A stretch of DNA of 64,000 bases from Novosphingobium sp. SG919 (lineage in GTDB: Bacteria > Pseudomonadota > Alphaproteobacteria > Sphingomonadales > Sphingomonadaceae). The translations under genes were made by a program, and so were the position numbers. Below, piece after piece: positions 44,860 to 52,810 of this stretch; the first letter of the stretch is position 1; each line of letters opens with the position of its first letter. The notes beneath the pieces are model-generated. The model made no database searches, had not been told where the DNA came from, and saw only the letters and a list, made by a program, of their open reading frames with translations. Location of the stretch: positions 124,001-188,000 of the forward strand of contig NZ_JABCNG010000006.1 in NCBI RefSeq assembly GCF_012932495.1. Direction: 5' to 3'.

Positions 44860-46125
44860 ATGGCAACGGTGGAAATCAACTTCGACGGCCTGGTCGGCCC
44901 CAGCCACAACTATGCCGGGCTGAGCTTGGGCAACCTCGCTTCGGCCAGTCACGCGGGTCAAGTGTCCTACCCGCGCGCGGCGGCACTGCAGGGCCTGGGC
45001 AAGATGCGGCACAACCTGGGCCTGGGACTGGCGCAGGGCCTGTTTGTACCCCTGCCCCGCCCCAACCCGGCGTTTCTGGCCCAATTGGGCCTGACGGACC
45101 GCGAGCCTGCCGACGAGGCCGAGCGCCGGCTGCGCGCCGCCGCCTGGTCGGCCAGCGCGATGTGGACGGCCAATGCCGCCACGGTCAGCCCCGCAGCCGA
45201 TACCGCCGACGGGCGCTGCCATCTCTCGGCCGCCAACCTCGTCACCATGCCCCACCGCGCGCAGGAATGGCCCGACACCGTGCGCCAGTTGCGCCTGGCC
45301 TTTGCCAGCAGCGCGCACTTTGCCGTGCACGATGCCGTGCCGCCCTGTTTTGGCGACGAAGGCGCGGCCAACCACATGCGCATGGCCACCAGCCATGATG
45401 CGCCGGGCCTGGAAATCTTCGTCTATGGCCGCCCCGGTGGCGCCTTTCCCGCGCGCCAGCACGAACAGGCCAGCCGCGCCGTCGCGCGCGTCCACGGGCT
45501 CGATCCGGCCCGTTGCCTGTTTGTGGAACAGGCCCCCGAAGCCATCGCGGCCGGCGCGTTTCACAACGACGTTGTGGCCGTGGCGAACGAGCGCGTGCTG
45601 TTCACCCACGAACAGGCCTTTGCCGATCCCGAAGGCACTTATGCCGCGATTCGCGCGCGCCTGCCCGAGGCCGAGATCGTGGTCGTTCCTGCCAGCGCGG
45701 TCAGCCTGGCCGACGCGATTCGCTCTTACTTGTTCAACGCCCAGTTGCTCACCCTGCCCAGCGGGGAAATGGCGCTGGTGATTCCGCTGGAAGCCTGGGA
45801 AACGCCCTCGGTCCGCGGCTGGCTGGATACCATGCTCGCCGGCAATGGACCGATTCGCCAGGTCCTGCCGGTGGACGTGCGCCAATCCATGGCCAATGGC
45901 GGCGGGCCGGCCTGCCTGCGCCTGCGCGTGGTGGCCGATCCGGCCACGGTCGATCCACGCTTCCTGCTCGATACCGCGCGAATCGAACGGCTGGAGCATG
46001 TCGTCGCCACGCACTGGCCCGAGCAGATCGACGCGGCCGATCTGGGCCAGCCGGCGCTGGCGGCAACGGTCGTGGCGGCCCGCAACGCGTTGCTCGATGC
46101 GCTGGACCTGGGCGAACTGGCCTGA
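44860..46125 (+). CDS. astB: N-succinylarginine dihydrolase
   Basis: The 421-residue enzyme converts succinylarginine to succinylornithine, ammonia and CO2. The N-terminus FDGLVGPSHNYAGLSLGNLA is nearly invariant in AstB, His235 lies in AFHNDVVAVAN, and the catalytic Cys352 in GGGPACLRLRV. The ATG at 44860 follows GAAGGACGG. The next pathway genes (astC, astD) are not in the window, so they must be elsewhere. Confidence 0.96.
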   Translation: MATVEINFDGLVGPSHNYAGLSLGNLASASHAGQVSYPRAAALQGLGKMRHNLGLGLAQGLFVPLPRPNPAFLAQLGLTDREPADEAERRLRAAAWSASAMWTANAATVSPAADTADGRCHLSAANLVTMPHRAQEWPDTVRQLRLAFASSAHFAVHDAVPPCFGDEGAANHMRMATSHDAPGLEIFVYGRPGGAFPARQHEQASRAVARVHGLDPARCLFVEQAPEAIAAGAFHNDVVAVANERVLFTHEQAFADPEGTYAAIRARLPEAEIVVVPASAVSLADAIRSYLFNAQLLTLPSGEMALVIPLEAWETPSVRGWLDTMLAGNGPIRQVLPVDVRQSMANGGGPACLRLRVVADPATVDPRFLLDTARIERLEHVVATHWPEQIDAADLGQPALAATVVAARNALLDALDLGELA

Positions 46126-46212
46126 AGGCCGAACTTTCCCGACCAAGGAACTGGCCTGAGGCCACGCGCGTTGCTGTCCTGTCCCTGGATTGTCGCCCCC
46201 CTTTACAATGAA

Positions 46213-46237
46213 GGGCGCATTAAGGTTTAATGCGCCC
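46213..46237. terminator. Hairpin between astB and the sigma-54 promoter
   Basis: GGGCGCATTAA and TTAATGCGCCC pair perfectly (11 pairs) around GGT. It lies 88 bases after astB. No T-run follows on the plus strand, so it may terminate weakly or insulate the next promoter. Confidence 0.55.
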
Positions 46238-46249
46238 GGAAACATTGGA

Positions 46250-46267
46250 TTGGCACGAAGGTTGCGA
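46250..46267 (+). promoter_or_regulatory. Sigma-54 (RpoN) promoter of the small membrane protein gene
   Basis: The 18 bases TTGGCACGAAGGTTGCGA match the -24/-12 consensus TGGCACG-N4-TTGC with exact spacing. The expected start site is about 70 bases before the ATG at 46350. The leader contains a CCCCGGGG inverted pair (46291-46314 region). An enhancer-binding activator would be required; its site and gene were not seen. Confidence 0.75.
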
Positions 46268-46349
46268 CAGCCTGTAGGGATCGCAAGCCGCCCCGGGGAT
46301 GCCAGCCCCGGGGGTGGAGACCACCCGCGAAAGGGGACAAGGACAGGAC

Positions 46350-46604
46350 ATGCTCCGCAAGATCGGCCGCCTCTTCATGATCAAGAACCGCTTCGAGGCG
46401 TTTGCGGTGATCTATGCCCTGGCGCTGGGCGCCGTGGAGCGCGGACAGGCCTATCTCACGCGGTTTCCCGGCTTTGGTGGCAAGCTGCTGTTCCTGGCGA
46501 CGACCTGCGCGGTGTTCATGGCAGGGGCCAAGATCCTGGATTGCTTGCGTTTCGAGCAGGAACGCGCCGCGCGCAACGCGGTGGAGGCAGAACCGCCGGC
46601 CTGA
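46350..46604 (+). CDS. Small inner-membrane protein, 84 aa
   Basis: The protein has a basic start (MLRKIGRLFMIKNRFE), a first hydrophobic stretch (AFAVIYALALGAVERG), a turn with Pro/Gly, a second helix (KLLFLATTCAVFMAGAKIL) and an acidic soluble tail. It resembles small stress-type membrane proteins, but I do not recognise the family. AAGGGGACAAGGACAGG gives a good ribosome site. Control by sigma-54 suggests a response to nitrogen state or membrane stress. Confidence 0.8.
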   Translation: MLRKIGRLFMIKNRFEAFAVIYALALGAVERGQAYLTRFPGFGGKLLFLATTCAVFMAGAKILDCLRFEQERAARNAVEAEPPA

Positions 46605-46640
46605 CCGGCACTGCTGCCCCCGCGCGCGTTGCCGCGGGCC

Positions 46641-47219
46641 TCAAGCGGCGCGGGGCACGGGCACCATCGAACGGCAATCCCCGTCGCAATTGCCCGGCGG
46701 ATCAAGATCGAGCGCGTAGCCGAGCGTGGGCGCCACGCCTTCACGCGCGGGGCTGGCACCCGGGCGGATTTCCCCGGTGGACCGAAAGCCGAGCTTGGCC
46801 AGGACGCGACCCGATGCCGGATTGTCGAGGAAATGGCGCGCGGCCACGCGACGATGGCCGAGCGTGGCGGCAAGGGCCAACACGGCGCGCGCCGCTTCGG
46901 TTGCAAACCCCCGCCCCCAATGCGCCCGCGCGATCCAATAGCCCAGCCGGGGTGGCCCGTTGGGGTCATGATCGTCGGGCATCAGGCCGACGCAGCCGAT
47001 CAGCTGTGCACCTTCCGCACCGGGCAAAGTGACGAAGAAATGCGGGTACAGCCCGCTCTGCGCCCGTGCGGCATAGGCACGGGCATCATCGGGATGATAG
47101 GGCCAAGGCACGCGCACCAGATGGCGCACGACGGCTTCATCGTCGATCAGGCCAAACAGTTCGGCCCAGTCTTCCGGCCAGCCGGGCCGCAGGAACAGCC
47201 GCTCGCTGCGAATGAACAT
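46641..47219 (-). CDS. GNAT-family N-acetyltransferase (RimJ/RimL type)
   Basis: The 192-residue protein starts MFIRSERLFLRPGWPEDWAE, the usual strand-helix start of RimJ/RimL-type enzymes. The acetyl-CoA-binding motif is in YWIARAHWGRGFATEAARAV, and a C-terminal strand pair NPASGRVLAKLGFRSTGEI follows. Substrates for this subfamily are protein N-termini or small amines. It is cytosolic. The ATG at 47219 is chosen from the family start; the longer upstream frame is not conserved in character. Confidence 0.88.
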   Translation of the reverse strand: MFIRSERLFLRPGWPEDWAELFGLIDDEAVVRHLVRVPWPYHPDDARAYAARAQSGLYPHFFVTLPGAEGAQLIGCVGLMPDDHDPNGPPRLGYWIARAHWGRGFATEAARAVLALAATLGHRRVAARHFLDNPASGRVLAKLGFRSTGEIRPGASPAREGVAPTLGYALDLDPPGNCDGDCRSMVPVPRAA

Positions 47220-47350
47220 CGGTAGTCTCCAGTCAACCGCTCCCTTTCGCCGGATGCTTATGCACTTTCCGGTGACAAGGATATTGCGTGGTGCGCCAAG
47301 TGCTTCGGTTTTCGAGGCAAATGGCGCGGTTGCGGATGAGGGAGACAAAG

Positions 47351-47380
47351 AAAAAGGGAGATGGGGCAGGCCCCTCTCCC
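47351..47380 (-). terminator. Rho-independent terminator of rplU-rpmA
   Basis: On the minus strand GGGAGA-GGGG pairs with CCCC-TCTCCC around a four-base loop, with one bulge, followed by TTTTTCTTT. Two further hairpins (GCCGG/CCGGC and GGGGCCATCC/GGATGGCCC) lie between it and rpmA. Confidence 0.85.
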
Positions 47381-47445
47381 TCGTTCAGCCGGCGCGAAAC
47401 CGGCGGGGCCATCCCAACAGGATGGCCCTTGGCATGACCATCCGA

Positions 47446-47715
47446 TTACTCGGCAGCTTGCGCCATCAGGTCCACCGACACGTACTTGCGGCCAAGCTTG
47501 CCGGCGTGGAAACGCACGCGGCCGTTAGCAAGCGCAAACAGGGTGTGGTCCTTGCCCAGGCCAACGTTGGCGCCGGGGTACACGCGGGTGCCGCGCTGGC
47601 GGATGATGATGTTGCCGCCGACCACTTCCTGGCCGCCGAACTTCTTCACGCCAAGGCGCTTGGACTGCGAGTCGCGACCGTTGCGCGACGAACCGCCTGC
47701 TTTCTTATGTGCCAT
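47446..47715 (-). CDS. rpmA: 50S ribosomal protein L27
   Basis: The 89-residue protein starts [20 protein letters not shown], the conserved basic tail that reaches the peptidyl-transferase centre, followed by [19 protein letters not shown]. No Firmicute-style N-terminal cleavage extension is present. It follows rplU after 23 bases, the standard order. Confidence 0.98.
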   Translation of the reverse strand: MAHKKAGGSSRNGRDSQSKRLGVKKFGGQEVVGGNIIIRQRGTRVYPGANVGLGKDHTLFALANGRVRFHAGKLGRKYVSVDLMAQAAE

Positions 47716-47738
47716 CTCTGCTTACTCCGAACTGGCGC

Positions 47739-48035
47739 TCAGGCGACCGACACGATGCGCAGCAGGGTCATCTGCTGGCGGTGGCCGTTCTTGCGGCGAT
47801 AGTTGTGACGGCGGCGCTTCTTGAACACCACGACCTTTTCCGACTTGGCCTGGGCGATGATTTCCGCCGAGACGGTAATGGCCGAAGCATCGGCCAGTTC
47901 GCCATCCTTGCCAGCCAGCAGGACGTCACCGAGGGTGATGGTTTCACCGGCTTCACCAGCCAGCTTTTCCACCGCGATCTTGTCTCCGGCGGCCACCCGA
48001 TACTGCTTGCCGCCCGTGCGCACAATTGCGAACAT
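47739..48035 (-). CDS. rplU: 50S ribosomal protein L21
   Basis: The 98-residue protein starts [20 protein letters not shown] and ends with [20 protein letters not shown] and LRIVSVA, all diagnostic. It binds 23S rRNA in the large subunit. The ATG at 48035 is the family start; an upstream in-frame ATG at 48071 would add twelve unlike residues. About 220 bases of leader separate it from the divergent lipoprotein gene. Confidence 0.97.
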   Translation of the reverse strand: MFAIVRTGGKQYRVAAGDKIAVEKLAGEAGETITLGDVLLAGKDGELADASAITVSAEIIAQAKSEKVVVFKKRRRHNYRRKNGHRQQMTLLRIVSVA

Positions 48036-48262
48036 GGTTCTGCTATCCGTTTCAAATGCCTGGCCCACCAAGCACCCCGATCGGCCAATTCCGAATCGCG
48101 GACAGCGGGCAATGTGCCGGTTCCCCGCAATGATGCGAAGCCCCGGAAAGAGCGGCGCGGATAGTCCAACCGTGCCAGCATGTCAACGCCACAGCGCCGG
48201 GAAATCCGCAATGGCGCCCTGCCGGCACTGGCGAATACCGGTAACCATGCTATGGCACCGCC

Positions 48263-48817
48263 ATGGCCTGCCTGTCCAATCGCTTCACCACCCTGCAACG
48301 GCTTTGCATGTTCGGGGCGATCGCTGCCCCGGCGCTGTTGCTGGGCGCCTGCTCACCCGATCGGGGGCGCTTTCCCTCGCTGGCGATTCGCCCGGCGGAA
48401 CGGGCCTTTGGCCAGGCCCAGGCCGCCCCTGCCAATCCGGCCCCGGCCAACCCGGCACCGCTTCCCACCGATGCCAGCCTGCCCCAGCGCCTGGCGGCCA
48501 TCGAAGGGCGCGCACGCGAGGCCGACAGCCGCTTTGCCGCCCTGGTGCCCGAGGCCACGCGCGCCGTTGCCCGCGCGCAGGGCACGGCAAGTGGCGGCGA
48601 AACCTGGAACCTGGCGCAGGTGGCGCTGGCGCGGCTCGAATCGGCGCGCAGTGAAACCGCCATCGCGCTGGCCGATCTGGACCAGATGGCCACCAAGGCC
48701 GAAATCACCGCGGTGGACCAGCCCGGCCCCGATGCCGAGACGATTGTCGCCGCGCGCGATGCGGTGGCGGCACGGGTGGCGCAGCAGGATGCCGTGCTGG
48801 CCCGCATCAAGGGTTGA
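48263..48817 (+). CDS. Hypothetical lipoprotein, 184 aa
   Basis: The protein has a lipoprotein signal with lipobox LGAC (Cys30), a Pro/Asn/Ala linker (AQAAPANPAPANPAP), and then about 115 residues of continuous amphipathic helix likely to form a coiled coil. ASLPQRLAAIEGRAREADSR is followed by ARLESARSETAIALADLDQM. It resembles small envelope coiled-coil lipoproteins. Its stop lies one base from that of convergent moaE. Confidence 0.72.
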   Translation: MACLSNRFTTLQRLCMFGAIAAPALLLGACSPDRGRFPSLAIRPAERAFGQAQAAPANPAPANPAPLPTDASLPQRLAAIEGRAREADSRFAALVPEATRAVARAQGTASGGETWNLAQVALARLESARSETAIALADLDQMATKAEITAVDQPGPDAETIVAARDAVAARVAQQDAVLARIKG

Positions 48818-48818
48818 A

Positions 48819-49262
48819 TCACCAGCGCGCGCGGTCGGCAAAGTCCTCGTCGCGCGGTTCGATCCAGCGCCAGCCGGCTGCGGTCTTTTCCCGCTTCCAG
48901 AACCAGCTGTCGCTTTTGAGGTGATCCATCACGAAATCGGTGGCGGCAAAGGCATCACGGCGATGCCGTGCGGCGGCGGCGACCATCACGATCGGATCAC
49001 TGGGTGCCATCACCCCGTGGCGGTGGATCACCAGCAGCCCTTCAAGATGCCATCGGGCCAGCGCGGTTTCGGCCAGCGCTTCCATGCCGGGCAAGGTCAG
49101 CGGCGCATAATGGCGCAGTTCCAGCGCTTCCACGCCTTCACCGCCGCGTACCTGGCCCAGAAAGCTGACGACCCCGCCCGCGCTGCCAAACCGCCCGGTA
49201 AAGGCGGAAAGCAGCGCGGCGGGGTCGAATGCCGCATCGGTCAGACGAACGTCTGCCGTCAT
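48819..49262 (-). CDS. moaE: Molybdopterin synthase catalytic subunit
   Basis: The 147-residue MoaE transfers sulfur from MoaD thiocarboxylate to precursor Z, forming molybdopterin. Family blocks are GGVVSFLGQVRGGEGVEALE, IHRHGVMAPSDPIVMVAAAA, and FVMDHLKSDSWFWKREKTAA with the active-site lysines. The ATG at 49262 is five bases from the stop of fpr, so the two are co-transcribed. MoaD lies about 1.1 kb upstream on the same strand. Confidence 0.94.
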   Translation of the reverse strand: MTADVRLTDAAFDPAALLSAFTGRFGSAGGVVSFLGQVRGGEGVEALELRHYAPLTLPGMEALAETALARWHLEGLLVIHRHGVMAPSDPIVMVAAAARHRRDAFAATDFVMDHLKSDSWFWKREKTAAGWRWIEPRDEDFADRARW

Positions 49263-49266
49263 GCCA

Positions 49267-50082
49267 TCAGCCGACGAACGCGCGTTCGATAACGAAGTCG
49301 CCAGGCTTGGCATTGGAGCCTTCGACAAAGCCCAGGCCTTCGAGCAGGGCGGCGAAATCCTTGATCATTTCCATCGAGCCGCACAGCATGACGCGGTCGG
49401 TGGCCGGATCGAGCCTGGCCTCGCCCGGAATGCCCTCGAACAGCGCGCCGCTTTCGATCAGCTTGTCGATGCGCACGTTGTTCTTGAATGGCTCACGCGT
49501 GACGGTGGGCACATAGTGCAACTGCTGCGCAGCCTGCTCGCCCACCAGCGGATCCTCGGCAAAGCCGCTCGACAGTTCCTCGTGGAACGCCAGTTCGCTG
49601 ACCTTGCGCACCGAATGCACCACGATCACCTGCTCGTAGTATTCATAGACATCGGGATCGCGCGCCAGCGACAGGAACGGCGCAAGGCCGGTGCCGGTGG
49701 ACAGCATGAACAGCCGCTTGCCCGGCAGCAGCGCATCGGTGACGAGCGTGCCGGTGGGCTTCTTGCCGAGGTAGATCTGGTCGCCGGGCTGGATCTTCTG
49801 GAGGCGCGAGGTCAGCGGGCCATCGGGCACCTTGATCGAGAGGAATTCCAGTTCCTCGGCCCAGGCCGGGCTCGCCACCGAATAGGCGCGCAGCAGCGGG
49901 CGGCCATTGTCACCCTGCAGGCCGATCATCACGAATTCGCCCGAGCGGAAGCGGAACGAAGCCGGGCGGGTGATGGTGAAGCTGAACAGGCGCTCGTCCC
50001 AGTGCCGGACGGTGAGCACGGTTTCCACCGTGGCTGCGGCCGTGGGTTCAAGCGTGGCGACTTCCACCTGGGGCTGAGACAT
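49267..50082 (-). CDS. fpr: Ferredoxin/flavodoxin-NADP reductase
   Basis: The 271-residue flavoenzyme has the FAD-binding motif RAYSVAS, the NADP-binding LSTGTGLAPFLSLARDPDVY and the C-terminal LCGSMEMIKDFAALLEGLGF ending FVIERAFVG. It is the bacterial subclass of Azotobacter/Rhodobacter Fpr. It exchanges electrons between NADPH and ferredoxin or flavodoxin in the cytoplasm. The ATG at 50082 (MSQPQVEVATLE) has GGAAAG upstream. It precedes moaE on the same strand. Confidence 0.94.
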   Translation of the reverse strand: MSQPQVEVATLEPTAAATVETVLTVRHWDERLFSFTITRPASFRFRSGEFVMIGLQGDNGRPLLRAYSVASPAWAEELEFLSIKVPDGPLTSRLQKIQPGDQIYLGKKPTGTLVTDALLPGKRLFMLSTGTGLAPFLSLARDPDVYEYYEQVIVVHSVRKVSELAFHEELSSGFAEDPLVGEQAAQQLHYVPTVTREPFKNNVRIDKLIESGALFEGIPGEARLDPATDRVMLCGSMEMIKDFAALLEGLGFVEGSNAKPGDFVIERAFVG

Positions 50083-50256
50083 CGAAAGGGCTTTCCTTGG
50101 CATGCGGCCGGCAATCCGTCGCGGATCGTGGGCTTAAGGGGCCGGGCAAGCTGGCCCGGCAAGCGCCGCCCCCATACGGATTGGGGCGGCCGCTGTCAAA
50201 AACTGCCCCTGCGAAAATAGCTTTCAGGGCCTAAAGCCTTGGGCTTGTCGCTTACT

Positions 50257-50332
50257 GCCCGTCGACACGCTCAGGGCGAACGAAGGTGGGGGTAATCCTA
50301 AAAACCCGTTCGGGCCGGGCTTGTCGAAGCCC
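50257..50332. repeat. Pair of inverted intergenic repeats of the TTCGACA..CAGGGCGAACG family
   Basis: GCCCGTCGACACGCTCAGGG-CGAACG (50257-50282) and the opposite-strand CGTTCGGGCCGGGCTTGTCG-AAGCCC (50307-50332) are imperfect inverted copies of one 26-base unit (18 of 26 match). A third half copy (GGGCTTGTCG) is at 50241. Such units are scattered in sphingomonad intergenic regions. Between moaD and fpr there are also two GC-rich hairpins at 50141-50190. Confidence 0.7.
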
Positions 50333-50352
50333 CTGCACCCAAACCGGCCGCC

Positions 50353-50589
50353 CTACCCCCCGCTCACCGGCGGCAGGAATGCCAGTTCGTCGCCCTCGCC
50401 CAGGACCATGGCTTCGCTTTCGCCCACCAGCCTGCCGTTGAGCGCCCAGCGCACGCGCTCGCCCAGCAAATCCAGCGCCAGGGCCGAATCGAGCCTGGCG
50501 AGAATGTCCGCCAGGGGCCCGGCGGGCACAGCCATTTCGGCGCAGCCCGCGCGATCTTCCAGGCGGCCGAGGAATACCAGCTTGGCCAT
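50353..50589 (-). CDS. moaD: Molybdopterin synthase sulfur carrier subunit
   Basis: The 78-residue ubiquitin-like protein starts MAKLVFLGRLEDRAGCAEM and ends LAFLPPVSGG, with the C-terminal GG that is adenylated and thiocarboxylated. It donates sulfur to MoaE. Its ATG is five bases after the moaA stop on the same strand, so it closes the folB-moaA-moaD run. Confidence 0.93.
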   Translation of the reverse strand: MAKLVFLGRLEDRAGCAEMAVPAGPLADILARLDSALALDLLGERVRWALNGRLVGESEAMVLGEGDELAFLPPVSGG

Positions 50590-50594
50590 CGCGC

Positions 50595-51602
50595 TCAGCC
50601 GCCGGTCATCGACATATGGCGCGATACCGCCGGCGCTGCCCCGGCACGGTCGATGACGAAGCTGTGGGCTTCCTGCTTTTCCCCCATGGCGCGGGCAAAG
50701 GCATCGGCCAGCGCGGCATCGGGATCTTGCGAACGCAAGGCCGCACGCAGATCGACGCGCCCTTCCCCGCCCAGGCACATGTAAAGCTGGCCCGTGGCAG
50801 TAACGCGCACGCGGTTGCACGTGGCGCAGAAATTGCCGGTCAGCGGGGTGATGAAGCCCAGCCGACCGCCGGTTTCGGCAATGTCGACATAGCGCGCCGG
50901 GCCGCCGCTGCTGTGCCCGTTGGGCACCAGCGTCCAGCGCTGCTCGAGATCGCGGCGCACGGCGTCGAGCGGCAGGTAATGATCGATGCGATCCTCGCCC
51001 ACATCGCCCAGCGGCATGACCTCGATCAGCGTGACATCGTGCCCCTGCCCGTGGGCCCAGGCGACCAGGTCGGGCAGTTCATCCTCGTTCACGCCCTTGA
51101 GCGCGACGGCATTGAGCTTGACTTTGAGGCCCGCTGCACGCGCAGCCGCCAGCCCTTCGAGCACCTGGGGCAGGCTGTCGCGCCGGGCCAGCGCGGCAAA
51201 GCGCGCGCGGTCGAGCGTATCGAGCGAGACGTTGATGCGCCGCACGCCCGCCGCCGCCAGATCGTCGGCGAATTCGGCAAGGCGCGTGCCGTTGGTGGTA
51301 AGCGTGAGTTCCTGAAGGCCGCCCTCGCCCAGGTGCCGGCCGAGCGCGCGGACCAGGTCCACCATGTCGCGCCGCACCAGGGGCTCCCCACCGGTCAGCC
51401 GCAACTTGGTCACTCCGCGCGCGATGAAGTGCAGGCTGAGCCGATAGAGTTCCTCCAGGCTCAGCACTTCCGCCCGTGGCAGGAACGTCATGCGCTCAGG
51501 CATGCAATAGGTGCAGCGCAAGTCGCAACGGTCGGTCACCGACAGGCGAAGGTAGGTTATGGCCCGCGCGAAGCGGTCAACCAGGGGCGCGGGCGCGTTC
51601 AT
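50595..51602 (-). CDS. moaA: GTP 3',8-cyclase (molybdenum cofactor synthesis)
   Basis: The 335-residue radical SAM enzyme starts cyclic pyranopterin synthesis from GTP. It has the N-terminal cluster motif [22 protein letters not shown], the C-terminal cluster cysteines in [20 protein letters not shown] plus a third downstream, and the obligatory GG tail (MSMTGG). Its ATG overlaps the stop of the upstream reductase gene (ATGA). Confidence 0.97.
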   Translation of the reverse strand: MNAPAPLVDRFARAITYLRLSVTDRCDLRCTYCMPERMTFLPRAEVLSLEELYRLSLHFIARGVTKLRLTGGEPLVRRDMVDLVRALGRHLGEGGLQELTLTTNGTRLAEFADDLAAAGVRRINVSLDTLDRARFAALARRDSLPQVLEGLAAARAAGLKVKLNAVALKGVNEDELPDLVAWAHGQGHDVTLIEVMPLGDVGEDRIDHYLPLDAVRRDLEQRWTLVPNGHSSGGPARYVDIAETGGRLGFITPLTGNFCATCNRVRVTATGQLYMCLGGEGRVDLRAALRSQDPDAALADAFARAMGEKQEAHSFVIDRAGAAPAVSRHMSMTGG

Positions 51603-52390
51603 CTTTCCAGATATACGAAGTCACGGGGGTAGGATTCAAGGCTCGCGCCGGCATCCACGAAAAGAGTTTGTCCCGTGACGGCGCGGGCTGTCGCCAGATA
51701 GTGCACCGCATCGGCAATTTCGTCGGCGCCGGGCAGCCTTTTCAGGGGCATGATCTCTTCCAGCCGCTGCCACTGCGCCGCGTCATAGTCCTGCGTCGGC
51801 AGGATCAGGCCAGGCGCCACGCCGTTGACCCGGATGCCCGGCGCCAGAGCGCGCGCCAGCGTGCGCACCGCCGCATGCAGGGCCTGTTTCGACAGGGTGT
51901 AGCTCAACTGGTCGGGCACCGGGTTCTGCACCCGCTGGTCGAGAATGTTGACGACCGCGCCCTCGCGCGGCGCCCCAGGTCCGTCCCCGAGCGCCTGGGC
52001 AAAGGCGCGGGTCAGCAGCAACGGGGCAAACAGATTGACGCCAAAGTGCTGGTCGAGCGCTTCGGGCACGAGCGACGCGATCGTGTCGTCCTGAAACAGC
52101 GACGCGCAATTGACCAGCAGGCAAGGCGCGCGCCCGGCCCGCGCGATCACGTCAGCCAGCATCACGGCCGGAAAGGCACTGTCGCCCAGGTCTCCGGCCA
52201 CCGGATAGACCGCGGCGCCCAGCCACTGCAATTGCGCGGTGAATTCGGGATCGAACGTGGCAACGTGGTGCGCGTGCAGCGCCAGGTCCCAGCCTTCGCT
52301 GGCCAGCTTGCGGGCGATCGCGGCCCCGATTCGGCGCCACCCCCCGGTGACGAGAGCGAGCGGGCGCGCCTCGCTCGTGTCCCCGCTCAT
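51599..52390 (-). CDS. Short-chain dehydrogenase of the pteridine-reductase (FolM/PTR1) type
   Basis: The 263-residue enzyme has an NADPH-binding [15 protein letters not shown] (PTR1-like arginine-rich turn), the NCASLFQ block, and the active-site YTLSK in [16 protein letters not shown]. FolM/PTR1 enzymes reduce dihydropteridines such as dihydromonapterin. Overlaps of four bases with folB upstream and moaA downstream tie it to pterin metabolism, which supports this assignment over a generic SDR. It is cytosolic. Confidence 0.82.
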   Translation of the reverse strand: MSGDTSEARPLALVTGGWRRIGAAIARKLASEGWDLALHAHHVATFDPEFTAQLQWLGAAVYPVAGDLGDSAFPAVMLADVIARAGRAPCLLVNCASLFQDDTIASLVPEALDQHFGVNLFAPLLLTRAFAQALGDGPGAPREGAVVNILDQRVQNPVPDQLSYTLSKQALHAAVRTLARALAPGIRVNGVAPGLILPTQDYDAAQWQRLEEIMPLKRLPGADEIADAVHYLATARAVTGQTLFVDAGASLESYPRDFVYLER

Positions 52391-52761
52391 CCGCGCCGTG
52401 CGCGGGTGAGCGTCATGCCGATGTCTTCACCAGCCTGGCTGATCGCCAGCTTCACGATCTTCACTTCCACTTGCTTCACGCGCGCATCCTGAACGAACAA
52501 GGTTTCACAGATATGGTCTGCAACCGATTCGATCAGTTGGAAATGCACATCTTTGGGCAAACCGTCGCTGGCGGCGTGCTTGAGGTCCATGTAGTTCTTG
52601 CTGGCGTTGAGTGGACAATCGGCCGTGTAGCGATCCTGCGGGTTGAGCCACGCCCGGATGGAAATCCGCAAGGGCTGCGGACGGCCGGTCTCCTCCGAAT
52701 AGATCCCGGTCAGGACATCGGTTTCGACATTGGCGACTTCGAGGATCAGGCTGTCAGACAC
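52387..52761 (-). CDS. folB: Dihydroneopterin aldolase (FolB-like)
   Basis: The 124-residue protein has the FolB fold pattern: LEVANVETDVLTGIYSEETG near the start, a central block FQLIESVADHICETLFVQ and a closing strand KQVEVKIVKLAI. It is longer and more divergent than E. coli FolB, so the exact pterin substrate is less certain. It starts at GTG 52761 and overlaps the PTR1-like reductase gene by four bases. Confidence 0.8.
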   Translation of the reverse strand: MSDSLILEVANVETDVLTGIYSEETGRPQPLRISIRAWLNPQDRYTADCPLNASKNYMDLKHAASDGLPKDVHFQLIESVADHICETLFVQDARVKQVEVKIVKLAISQAGEDIGMTLTRARRG

Positions 52762-52810
52762 GCGCGCGCCCTTGGCACTTGGCGGCGCGAATGTCCAGCA
52801 TCAGCCGCGC

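Noticed and set aside
48036-48262. Structured ribosomal-protein leader before rplU
   Set aside because: Some GC-rich pairings exist, but nothing matches a known L21 leader and no clear conserved fold is visible.
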